Shown here: positions 1 to 10,616 of the stretch, piece by piece
How the letters are laid out: each line of letters starts with the position of its first letter
Position numbering within the stretch: position 1 is the first letter of the stretch
From: Leptodontidium sp. MPI-SDFR-AT-0119
Lineage: Eukaryota > Ascomycota > Leotiomycetes > Helotiales > Leptodontidiaceae
DNA: 64,000 nt
Assembly (NCBI GenBank): GCA_020726505.1
Contig: JAHLEZ010000045.1
Location: forward strand, 269,404-333,403
Reading direction: 5' to 3'
Notes under the pieces: generated by a model
Database searches by the model: none
Seen by the model: only the letters and a program-made list of their open reading frames with translations
What the model was told of the DNA's origin: nothing
Program-made: the position numbers and the translations under genes

Positions 1-133
1 ACAGCTGCATTCCAATGTTTACTTCGGACAAGTCAGCACACACACAGCCAACTGCGAGCTTAAAAGCCTCATTGATCCACTATTAACTGTAGCAGGTAAG
101 AAAACCCACTAAAGCTTTAATGGATAAACCAAT

Positions 134-149
134 CCCCCCCCCCCCCCCC
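134..149. repeat. Poly-C run of 16 nt
   Basis: An uninterrupted run of 16 C on the plus strand. The first 630 bases otherwise hold no coding region I can support; the short frames there have no recognisable product. Long poly-C runs recur in this window at 50.4 kb and, as poly-G, at 54.26 kb. Confidence 0.8.
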
Positions 150-631
150 ACCCAACCTTCCCTTCCCTTCCCTCAAATCCTGAATCCCGCCAAGCACCGC
201 TTCCAACCCACCACCTCTGACCTCCTTCGACAGGGAATGCCAGTATACTGGACTGCTGCTGTGCACAAGGAATGAACAACACAAAAGTATCGAAAGATGG
301 TGGTTGCTGAGCAGGAAGTACAATAAGAATGCCACATTAGTACTAAGAGACAAAATTTTGCGAACCAGACACGCAGTCAGACCGAGCAGAGGCGTGGAGA
401 TTCTATCCAGAGTAGACAACCCAAATCAAAACCCAAAAGACAACCCAAATCCACAAATACAGCACAACATCATCATCCATGCCAACAAAGCATGGATATC
501 CGTGTTCCAACTGATCATCAAGAATCTCCTAGTAGAGACTTATCCCAAGAAGCAAACAAGCAAACTCACTAACAATAACAGACCAACCCGATAATCTTTC
601 AAAAAGACATAACACACCATCATCACGCGCA

Positions 632-2457
632 TCAAGGAATCCACCCCAAGCCTCTCTGTGCACCAAGACCTCCAAGTCCTCTCCCAACCAATCTATTCCC
701 AGTCAACGACTCACTAACACGATCATGACGAGGCAAATCCCCCACGTAAACACCTAGGTACTGGAACAAGTTCAAGAGTCTATGCTCTCTAGCTGCATCA
801 GAAGAGTACGACGATCCCCAACTGCGAGAGAATTGCTCGCGGAAGTTGGTGAAGAAGGGGGTGTTGCAGTCGCTGGAGAAGCCACCTGTGGGGAGGCCAT
901 AGGCTTGGCAGATACGGTCGAGTGTGCCGCCTGGGGAAGGTTAGGCATCGGATATTGGAAAGGGCTTGTGAGAGAAATAGAGCGGAGGGACTTACTATCG
1001 AGAGATAGGAACCATTCGACACGTCTCGGGTGCTCGAACTCGCGGGGGTATTGACCACGGTCGACACCATTATCCGAGATCTTCGGATGGACCTCTGCGT
1101 GCATCATATGCGGACTGACGATGCTGTTGGCGAGTTGGACACCTAGGTTGACCCTATATCACAGTCAGTGGGAAGCCAAGTATTGGTGTGGTCTTATTTA
1201 CCGTCTGATCATATCATCCACCATCAGCTCCTCAAGTCTTCGGTCTTCACTGAGGCCAGACATGTTCCTCAGACCGCCGAACCTCAAATCGTCGTCGCGA
1301 GAGAAGAGATCGTTTCGGAAGAGGGATCTGATGACATTCTGGATGGTGTTCTCCAGATTTTCGGAACGTTGGAAAGGGCCACAGCCAGAGCCACGATCGT
1401 CCCAAATGACCATTATTATGGACTCCTAGGAGACTTTGATGGTGATGATGTCGGGTCGTTGGGATTGGCAGCAGCAGCTGTTGCAGGACCAGCAAGGGGA
1501 AGATTGGCAGGTGGAGGAATAGCAATAGGTGTTTGGCCAGCAACGGCTCGTAGATTGACGGGTGGTGGAACCGAAATAGGGTTGGGACCAGGAATCGGCG
1601 GGGGAATACCTGGTGGAGGAATACCTGGTGGGGGGGGTAGCAGCTTGGGGAAGACCACTAGAGCGAGAAGGACGAGGAGGAGGAGGAGGAGGAGGAGGAG
1701 GAGGAGGAGGAGGGGGTGGTGGTGGTATTGGTGGTACTGGTGGTAGTGGATGAGGAGGAATATTAACGGCTCTCCGGAATATTGCGTTAACTAAGATATT
1801 AACACCTAGTTGGATGTTGACTCGCGGGCCACTCTGACTTTGACGCTGATGGTTACTCTGAGGGTTATGCTGATGGACGTTGACTGGAGCTGGAGGCGGT
1901 GGTGGTTGAGGGGGAGGTGCAATGAAAACCTGCTGTGGCGGGTTGACGATCACAGGAGGCGGCAGAATAACTGGTGGGTGGGGGAAATGAACAGGCGGAG
2001 GATTGTTGATGAAGACTGGAGGAGGAGGTGCGACGAGCAAAGGCTGCAAGGGGGGAGGTTTCGGCGTTTGTATGAATATCGGTTGAGGTTGAGGTTGGAA
2101 GGGAGGAGGGCCTCTCTGGAAGACAGGAAGAGGCTGTTGAACGATTTCTGGCTGGATGAAAGTCGGCCGTATGATATTTGGTCGAAGGAGTGGAGGAGGG
2201 AGTTCGAAAGGGGGCGGTTGCGGCAGAGGAAGATCGTATGGATCGTGCGTATCGAATGGGATGTTATGGATAGGTAAAGGGAGTGTTAGTGGTAGAGGGA
2301 TAGGGAGAGGAGCAGGGTAATATCTTGAAAATCGAGGAGGGGAGGGAGGGTACGGATATGAATACCGTCGTGCTCGATGGCGATGGCGATGGCGACGGCG
2401 ATGGCGACGAGGGCTCACCTTCCTAGGAGTCACGCAGGGGCACGTGAGGGAGAACAT
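632..2457 (-). CDS. Proline-rich protein of unknown function, three or more exons
   Basis: Not recognised. The N-terminal part is Arg/His-rich, then several hundred residues are dominated by Pro with polyproline blocks. The C-terminal part is globular-looking and non-repetitive. Two introns are well supported near the 3' end: 1154..1201 (GTAAAT...ATAG) and 931..995 (GTAAGT...CCAG). Joining across them keeps phase exactly (CG+G and A+GC) and opens a frame ending at a TGA at 632..634, with the segment LLNLFQYLGVYVGDLPRHDR near the end. The large first exon is not clean: the proline-rich frame changes near a run of eight G (plus strand 1630..1637), and again near 1416..1426, where a stop must be bypassed by an unseen intron or an indel. 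There is no signal peptide. The start at 2457 is simply the most upstream Met; a GTGAGC just after codon 13 could be a donor. Confidence 0.6.
1674..1734. repeat. GGA/GGT trinucleotide microsatellite
   Basis: A tandem of about a dozen GGA units followed by GGT units on the plus strand. Read on the minus strand it encodes a polyproline block of the gene at 632..2457. The tract is a likely length-variable site. Confidence 0.8.
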
Positions 2458-3479
2458 TCTAGTAAAGTGGTAGAGAAATCATGATGAGTTGTGTTTTATG
2501 TTAAGCAAACTTGGGCTGGCAAATAGGTGAAACGAGATCGCGAACCATTATGTTGAGCTATTTCTCGGTTCGAGACAGCCTTGATGAGGAGACCCACTGG
2601 GTACCAGTTCAGAGTTTTCGGCTCTGCCGTGGCCAGCACATATCTCACTCGACGGACAGATGGTGGGCAAACAAGCATTGCTGTGCTGAGCAAGTCGGTG
2701 TTTGGTGGGGAAGCCCAACGATGGCGACCTGCATGTGCTGTACCTCCGTTGAGCGAGAAAGGAAAGCTAGAGAGGCCGAAGACGCAAGGTGGGTAAACAT
2801 CTATTTGGCCTTAGAGGTGGATGGCAAACAGATGCCTAGATGTTTGTTGAGTGTTGGCAACATAACACGAACATAATTTCCCTAAGCGAGGATATGGTGT
2901 ATCAATCCACGACGCAAACAAGAAAACGTGCAAGTAGCAAATGAAAGAAAATGTACTCGAGGAAAAAAGCGGCACTTGCTAGACAGCCGGGCAAAAATGG
3001 TAATCGCTTTGCTTTGAATACCACGATGAATGTTGCGCGTTTTCGGGGCGTACAGCAACTGCACTGCACTGCCTAACCCAAGGCGAGGTGACAAACAATA
3101 TCCAGTAAAATAGAAACGAAGGGAGCCCACGATATGAAAGTGCACAGCTGGATTCAGCGTCGTGTAATCACCCGATGGCTGACATGAAAATTCTCAACAC
3201 TTGCCTCTCTTAGAATGTGGTCGATCCTTCACCCATGTCACACAACTGCTCGATGCGAAAGTCCTCAAAGAATGGTGACCCAGGTACTCCATAATTTCAC
3301 ATAGAAATTCGCAGCTGACCCAAACAAGGAATGTATCTTCTGTGGGGTATGTAGACGTAGCTCGGGCTATTACTTGAACAAGGCAGACTCGTCGAGGCAA
3401 GCGGGACCGACTCTTTATTCTACACCTCCACAGATAGCATTGGTACCGTACAGCAACTCCGAGACATCACATGTGTGTA
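2458..3479. other. Intergenic region, no gene seen
   Basis: About 1 kb between the proline-rich gene (start side) and the 3' end of APN1. Frames here are short, overlap on both strands and contain no recognisable motif. It presumably holds the promoter of the proline-rich gene near 2460-2600 and the APN1 3' UTR, but I see no distinct element. Confidence 0.5.
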
Positions 3480-5049
3480 TTAGTGGCTGCAACCTCCTTC
3501 GCTGTCATCCGACACATCTTCATCTTCATCTTTCTTTGACTTTTTCTTCTTCGCAGGGGCCTTCTTGAACATGGAATCCAAAGTTTTTTGCTGCTTTTTG
3601 TCGACCTGGCCCTGGTACTTCTTTCTCTCTTCCGCTCCAGCATCCTGTAGTCGCTGTTCTTCCTCTTTGAATTGTTTAGTGTCCGGATCGACTCCAATAA
3701 GACCCTCGAGAAGCTTGATTTCGGTAGCCCAAACTCCCCTGTCCTCGACAGCTTTGCCATCAGCACCTTTCTTATCAATGGGTGTCTCTAGCACCATTGG
3801 AAGATCTTGGAATGGGGCGAAATTGACCACGTTGTGGAAGGCACGTAGACCCAGGAAACCAGTACCAATATTTGCGTGTAGATCTCGGTTAGACGATAAT
3901 GGCGTTTTGCTGTCATTCAGGTGAAGTGCCTTGAGGTATGACATGCCAACCGTTTCTGAGAAACTATCCATAGTCTTCTTGAACGCCTCAGGGGATCTTA
4001 AATCGTATCCAGCTGCAAATGTATGGCAGGTGTCTATACACACACCAACACGAGTTTTGTCGTCCACGAGAGCGATTATGTCGCGGAGATCCTCCCATGT
4101 AGACCCAATCACATTGCCACTGCCTGCCATGTTTTCCAAAACGGTTGTCACCGAGCTAGTTGCCTTGTGGGCCTTGTTTAGCTGGGCGGCTATACGGGCG
4201 ATTGCCTCCAAACGAGGGTGCTTGCCCGTACTGCCTGGGTGGAAGTTGTACAACTTGATTCCTAGAGCCTCACAACGTTGCAGATCATCGAGGAAGCAGT
4301 TGTACGCCTGTGTGGCCTTTTCAGGGTCTGGCTGAGCGAGATTGACAAGGTATGACCCATGCGGAAGGACGTGTTTCGCTGCATCAAACTTGTGCTCGAG
4401 GCAGAATGCTTTGAATTGATCTCGTGCTTCTGGTGCGAGGGGAGGGCTTGTCCATTTTCGTTGGGATTTGAGGAATAGGGCAAATGAGTTGCCACCGATG
4501 TGCAGAGCATTGCCTATCGAGTTCTGGACACCTGCAGAACGATACATCAGAAGTTGATCACCAGTACAGAGAAATACGAGACTCACCACCGGCAGCAGAG
4601 ACGTGAGCACCAATGTGCATCGCTGACTTCAGACTTGCAACCGCTGTACGAGCGGCAACAGGCATAGTCTCGGCGGCTTTCTCCTCCTTAGTTTTACGTT
4701 TCTTCTTTGACTTGTCCTCATCCGGGTCTTCGTCGTCCTCGTCCTTGACTTTCCGCTTCACTGCTTTCTTTGGTTTGGGCGGCGCTTTCTCCTCCACCAC
4801 TGTTTCCGCCTTCACTTTGGTCTGTTTTGACTTTGACGGTGGGGGGACCTTCTCATCAGCTTCGTCGTCTGGCTGTATCTCCGCCTTGACAGCCTTCTTG
4901 CCTGCTTTGGTGGAGGGCTTCGCGACTTTTGCAACCTCCCCAGTCTCAACCTTCACTTTGCGACCTTTCTTGGGTGTGGCAGATGGAGTGGCGGCAGGTT
5001 CGGTATCAAGAGGTATATTGTCTATCTTTCGACTTGATCTGCGCGACAT
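3480..5049 (-). CDS. APN1: AP endonuclease, endonuclease IV family
   Basis: DNA-repair enzyme that cuts the backbone 5' of abasic sites. Two exons (4587..5049 and 3480..4531) joined over a 55-bp intron with GTGAGT donor and GCAG acceptor, giving 504 residues. The catalytic TIM-barrel starts near residue 144 (SAMHIGAHVSAAGG) and carries the family signatures LENMAGSGNVIG, GVCIDTCHTFAAGYD and HLNDSK...HANIGTG, which supply the zinc ligands. It is longer than yeast Apn1 because of a roughly 140-residue Lys/Glu-rich N-terminal extension and a basic-acidic C-terminal tail (KKAPAKKKKSKKDEDED). These low-complexity ends probably include nuclear targeting signals (inference). Family assignment is secure; the exact start is the only Met upstream in frame. 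Confidence 0.95.
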
Positions 5050-5670
5050 CTTGAATTCTTCGGAGTGTTGTGGATTGTTTAGTGGATGATCTTGTGTTGA
5101 AGATCGCGGTTGACTTCGAACACCACTTTAACGCGTCCCGCTTGGTGGCGCCAATACACGTGACCATATTGGCTCAACGGCCCTCAACCCCTTTTCCAGA
5201 CTCCACTGCTCCATTACCCTCCTCTCTCTTAGCGAAGAAACAAAACAAAGGGCAGAACAAGTACTCCGTTCCAATGGGCATCGGAATTGTTATCTTTGTA
5301 CCCCATTATCTTTCTAACCGTCTATATCTACGTCTCTACTTCTGGTGGCATGCCACTTTCCGAGTTCTCCGAATCAATGATGCCGGTTACATTGGCTGCA
5401 TACATAGTTTCTCCCCGCCGATATCGCCTTTACAATATCCAATTGACTTTAGATATCGAAGGTAATGCCCCATCGAGATGTACTTGATAGGTCTCTGCAA
5501 CGAATTGCTCAAGACATAGTCTATTCTGTTTGGTCGAAAACCGCTCAACGCGTTCAATCAGATTGGCCTGATAGCTGATTCATGTGGTCCTGCATGGAAG
5601 GTTTCCCTCTTGCTGGGTTTCTTGCATGAACTTGGTGGGGGCGCTAAAGAGCTACCCCTCTTCACGAGCT
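5050..5670. other. Intergenic region between APN1 and THI4
   Basis: The upstream flanks of two divergent genes. No coding region is supported. The APN1 promoter should lie in the first few hundred bases; no clear core element was recognised there. Confidence 0.45.
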
Positions 5671-5800
5671 CTTATAAACATCATACCATCTCCCCCACCT
5701 CTATTCTCCCTCCATCAACCTCTTCGACAAACTCCAAGTTGCCCATAAGAAATCCGTCTGTATAATTCCCTTCCCAAAACGAGTCGAGAACTGACACCAT
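5671..5800 (+). promoter_or_regulatory. Probable THI4 core promoter
   Basis: A TATA-like element (TTATAAA, 5672..5678) is followed by a strongly pyrimidine-rich stretch at about 5685-5740, the usual look of a strong fungal promoter and start region. It lies 250 bp upstream of the riboswitch, which leaves room for the aptamer in the transcript. The start site itself is inferred. Confidence 0.5.
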
Positions 5801-5925
5801 ATTGGCAATCCAGAGCACAGTACACAAAGTACAACAGCCCCAATGTGAAAGCGGGAGTCATGTTACCCAAGCAGTGGAATTATCCTTAACAGGATCAAGG
5901 TATTTCATCGATTGTAAACCATCTT

Positions 5926-6085
5926 GCATGAACCGGTGTTCGTTCCCAGCGTCATCACAGCTCCTCATCCACCATCTGTCTTCACAGATGAGATGATTGG
6001 CCTGGTGACACAACAGCTGGGTTCGTTCTGAGATGATACGGTTATATGAACTTGATCAGAGTAATTTCTGCGAAAGGATCATGCC
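5926..6085 (+). promoter_or_regulatory. TPP riboswitch aptamer (eukaryotic THI-box)
   Basis: The conserved core is present: CTGAGA (6028..6033), ATACGG (6036..6041), GAACTTGATC (6048..6057) and CTGCGAAAGGATCATGC (6068..6084), the typical fungal 3' half. P1 is perfect: GCATGA (5926..5931) with TCATGC (6079..6084). P2 pairs CCG..TGT (5933-5939) with ATACGG. P3 is extended, as often in fungi: CCCAGCGTCATC (5945..5956) pairs with GGTGAC (6004..6009) and GCTGGG (6016..6021), with further hairpins between. P4/P5 includes CAGA...TCTG. The element binds thiamine pyrophosphate. In characterised fungal cases it controls alternative splicing of the leader so that high TPP retains upstream ORFs and lowers expression. 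Here it sits about 90 nt before THI4 on the same strand. Confidence 0.93.
5929..5997 (+). other. Upstream ORF inside the riboswitch
   Basis: A 22-codon frame starts at an ATG within stem P1 and ends at TGA 5995..5997. A second upstream frame starts at 6033 in the aptamer core and runs 40 codons to TAA 6153..6155, just short of the THI4 start. Both would be translated only if the leader intron is retained, so they can act as the off state. Their peptide sequences look unimportant. Confidence 0.55.
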
Positions 6086-6155
6086 TCCCCCTCTCCCCCG
6101 TCGAAAGACAGCTCTAACCCACATAGGTTTACGCCTTGATCCAACGATCAATTAA

Positions 6156-7277
<1,122 letters not shown>

Positions 7278-7683
7278 TCCGTCGCCTCAATTGAGAAAGA
7301 GTTGTCAAGCATATATTGTTCATGTAGAAGATGAAAGAGGATCGATGATAGTAAAGTACATATGAAGCACAATATAACAACACTCATTACGTATCCACCA
7401 AATTCATGCTCCTTTCAAAATCTGAGCTTTGACTCATTGCATAATTTGCTAGGCTGAGTACTATTCTCTCCAAGAATCGAAAATGTCGACATGGAGAGTT
7501 ATCACTATCGTGGCCATTGAAGTAAAGAATTTGCTCATTCACACGTCAAGGTTCTATTTACAGTATGCCACATGAACCAAATCCAAGACGCAGATGTTCG
7601 CGACCCAACGATGCTCACTTGAAGAACAAACAAACCACCCCTTAACTCCAAGCCCAACTAATCACACCCCAAGACCTCCTCCC
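7278..7683. other. Convergent 3' flanks of THI4 and the carboxylesterase
   Basis: Four hundred bases between two stop codons facing each other. Holds the two 3' UTRs; no gene or repeat seen. Confidence 0.5.
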
Positions 7684-9315
7684 TCAAAACTCAATCTGCT
7701 GCGCAAAGAACTCCTGAATGAACTCAAACTTCTCCGTCGAGTTCGTAAGATATGACGATCCAGTCTCATCACCCAGCCACATGACCTGCTCCTTACTCGT
7801 CGACGTAGCAGGGAAGTCCGGCAGACCATCTCCATTAGGGTTACCAGTCTTGATGAAGTTGGCCCAGTACTCAGACATCTGTGCTTGCAGCGCGTAGTCT
7901 TTCTCCGTCCAGGTAAGATTGTAGTATGTTGGGATGTTGCCGAACGCATACCAGATCTCGGCTCCGTGGTAGACGCCCTCGGTCTGGTTAGGGGGTGCGT
8001 GCGTGAAGTAATAGACGTATACGGAGCTTTTAGCTCCTCCTGCGTACCACGCTGTAGCCCAGTCCCAGGTTGAGACGCGGCTTAGGTCGCGGTATATGTC
8101 GTTGCTGGCAGTGTTGGCGGTCGTGTTGTCGTCTGCTGGGTAGAGGTCAAAGAACTTGGTTGAGAGGTTGCCGAACATCTGAGTGTACTCGTCGGTGAAA
8201 GTCTCGAGAGTGAAGCCTGGATTGGGACTGGCTCCAGATTCGTCCGCGTTGTTTCCTGTCAGGATAGGGATATCGTTATGGGCATTCAGCGAGAGTGATT
8301 GTCCATAATTATATGGCAAGACGTAGCCATCAATGACAGGGCGCCATGCAGGTGGTTCTCCAAACGTGCTCACGTTCTCGAAGGCTGTACCAACCAGAAC
8401 GGCGTCCGAATCGAAGCCGTATTGAACGAGTGTATCCGTAGAGATATTTCGAAGCTCTGAGATACTAGTAACATTCAATGTCCCAAGAAAATCTACACCA
8501 GCCGCTTCTGCAAGATCTTTGTCTCTATGACTAGTCGCCAGAGTGTAAGTCTCAGGATCATGAGCACCACGAGCTCCACTCTCGGGTATACACCCCGCGA
8601 TCATGCCTTCTGTCAACGGGCTGTACATCATATCCAAAGCACTAGCCGAGCCAGCTGACTGGCCACCAACAGTCATCTTGTCAGGATTACCACCAAAAGC
8701 CGCAATCTCAGAACGGAGAAATGTCAGAGCTTGGATCTGATCGAGAAGCCCATAATTCCCAGAAGAGTTGTGACCCGACTCCTCAGAAAGTTCTGGGTGG
8801 GCTAGAAATCCAAAGGCGCCCATGCGGTAGTTGAAGTTGACGACAATGATATCCTTTGAAGCTAGATGAGTTCCGTCGTATGCTGGCACCGCACCGGAAC
8901 CGAGAACGAAACGGCCTCCGTAGATCCAAACGTACACTGGGAGATTCGAGGATGACGTTGCATTGGCTGGAGCCCAGATGTTCATGTACAAGCAATCCTC
9001 TGAGATGTTTTCATTGCCGGAGGTGAAAATGCCAACTTGACTTGGGCCTTGAGCGCAATCTGCGCCGAAAGTGGTAGCATTGAGAACTCCAGACCACGGA
9101 GCTGGCGATGTAGGTGCAGTCCATCTCAAGTTTCCAATGGGAGGTGATGCGAAAGGAATCCCCTTGTATACTGTGACGCCGCTGTTGAGGCCGGAGGTTG
9201 TGCCTTGGACTGAACCATATGAGGTGGTGACTGTTTGGTTGGCCCGTCTATAGACAGCAGCTGTGCTGGCTAAAGGACTAAACGAGAGTCCAGCAATAAC
9301 CACTGCAAGAATCAT
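7684..9315 (-). CDS. Secreted type-B carboxylesterase/lipase
   Basis: Intronless alpha/beta-hydrolase of 543 residues with the type-B carboxylesterase signature EDCLYMNIWAP. The catalytic triad is visible: Ser in GGQSAGS (about residue 220), Glu in GNNADESGA (about 359) and His in GVYHGAEIWY (about 450). The oxyanion loop reads IYGGRF, where Arg replaces the common third Gly. I chose the internal Met at 9315 because it starts a clean signal peptide (MILAVVIAGLSFSPLASTAA); a longer frame reaches 9399. There are many N-x-S/T sequons, in keeping with secretion. The substrate cannot be told: general esterase, feruloyl esterase-like or cholinesterase-like are all possible. It faces THI4 tail to tail. 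Confidence 0.9.
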   Translation of the reverse strand: MILAVVIAGLSFSPLASTAAVYRRANQTVTTSYGSVQGTTSGLNSGVTVYKGIPFASPPIGNLRWTAPTSPAPWSGVLNATTFGADCAQGPSQVGIFTSGNENISEDCLYMNIWAPANATSSSNLPVYVWIYGGRFVLGSGAVPAYDGTHLASKDIIVVNFNYRMGAFGFLAHPELSEESGHNSSGNYGLLDQIQALTFLRSEIAAFGGNPDKMTVGGQSAGSASALDMMYSPLTEGMIAGCIPESGARGAHDPETYTLATSHRDKDLAEAAGVDFLGTLNVTSISELRNISTDTLVQYGFDSDAVLVGTAFENVSTFGEPPAWRPVIDGYVLPYNYGQSLSLNAHNDIPILTGNNADESGASPNPGFTLETFTDEYTQMFGNLSTKFFDLYPADDNTTANTASNDIYRDLSRVSTWDWATAWYAGGAKSSVYVYYFTHAPPNQTEGVYHGAEIWYAFGNIPTYYNLTWTEKDYALQAQMSEYWANFIKTGNPNGDGLPDFPATSTSKEQVMWLGDETGSSYLTNSTEKFEFIQEFFAQQIEF

Positions 9316-9399
9316 GTCGAACTTGGCGTGGTGGAAAGATTTGTAGCAAAGCGATTCAAAGTTCCAAGAAAGAAAGATAACTAAGAGAAAGTTTGACAA

Positions 9400-10616
9400 C
9401 AGCGAAGTGAGATTTAAAAAACTATTGTTTGTGGGAGCGCAAGCATATATGCATCTTTACTTGCGTTATCTGCTCTCATAACCTCCTTTGTGTCGTCAAG
9501 TTCATAGGTATACTTTGCTCCATCTCTCCACAAATTTCATGAATAAATGAAGCATAGCCTACCAGAAACGTATGCATTCTACCATACCTTCGTCGATCCT
9601 GCATGAAAAACAACGGGCACGAATCCTATGATATTAGTCAAATAGGATTTTCAGCAAATCGGAATACTCACCCCCGCTTGAATGACATGGACATTGAGGC
9701 GTACGAATTAGTGAAACGAAACATCAAGTCAACTCTGGTGGCTGAGAGCGGACACGGCGACGCTGCGGAAAGTCCAGCCCACATCCCGAAAAACAATCCC
9801 CACACGGCAGATTAAAATAAACATACTACTCGAGCCGCATAGTCGGCTCTCTTAAAGCTGTATCTAGCTTTCTATGCCTAGCAACACGTCCAATTGGCCT
9901 CTTCAACCCTCGGGAATTTCCTCGCCCTCGGATTCTAAGCGAGTTCTCTGGCTCCTGAAAACCTCATCGGCATCTTGAGCGCTGAAACACGGCTGAGGCC
10001 CACTTCTGGCTTTATATATGACGCGTTCGAGATTTCAACCCGTACTGGGCGTAGTTCGTGATATAGTAGCCGAACAAATACCCCCTCTCGGTACCGAAAT
10101 CGCTTGGCAACTCCGAGACTCAGCTTTGGTGAGCTTAAATCGACCCAACCAAGATCTAGCGAGGATTGGAAAAGGGGGGATGACGAGTATGCACGTAATA
10201 AGTTTCTCCATGGATGGTCCTTGGTGTTGATTGTAATCGACAGGTCTTCTCTTGGTTGAAAACAATCACCCTCTGCGCTCATGGATTCAGGAGGTCAAAG
10301 TCAATGAATGATTGACCGAATGGAGATGTGGGAAAAAAAAAAACTCGTCTCAATTCACCAACGCCACCTATCATAATAACAATCATAACGGACCTCTACG
10401 TATAGTCTATCTGCAAAAGACGCCGGCCAATACCAACAAAAGCGCCAATTCAAGAAAGCGAAGCACCGATGTCATCTCTCTTTCTGTCACCCACAGAGAC
10501 TCTATCCAGCCACCGAGTAGCCTCTCCAACGCCCATAATCCCATCCCTTCAAGTTCTCTGTGGTCAACACCCACCCGATCCTATGATAGAACCTACAATC
10601 AGCAGCGACGCGAGAT
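9400..10616. other. Intergenic region, no supported gene
   Basis: About 1.2 kb between the esterase start and the UBR1 stop. Frames of up to 115 codons occur on both strands (for example 9603..9815 plus and 9935..10282 minus) but match no family I know and lack splice or composition support. It holds the esterase promoter and the UBR1 3' UTR. Confidence 0.45.

Larger units (their letters stand above)
5900..6126 (+). other. Candidate regulated 5'-UTR intron of THI4
   Basis: A strong 3' splice site lies at 6125-6126 (ACATAG) with a textbook branch sequence CTAAC at about 6114. The best upstream donor is at 5900 (CAAG|GTATTT); a second possible donor, CCG|GTGTTC, lies inside aptamer stem P2 near 5936. 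Splicing from 5900 removes the whole TPP aptamer and its upstream ORFs, leaving a short leader before the THI4 start at 6174. Which donor is used, and when, is inferred from fungal thiamine genes. Confidence 0.6.

Noticed and set aside
1810..2277. Arg/Trp-rich plus-strand frame of 155 codons
   Set aside because: Antisense of the proline-rich gene, and proline codons read backwards give Arg, Trp and Gly.
9603..9815. Plus-strand 70-codon frame
   Set aside because: No family, no leader or splice evidence, and a length expected by chance in 1.2 kb.
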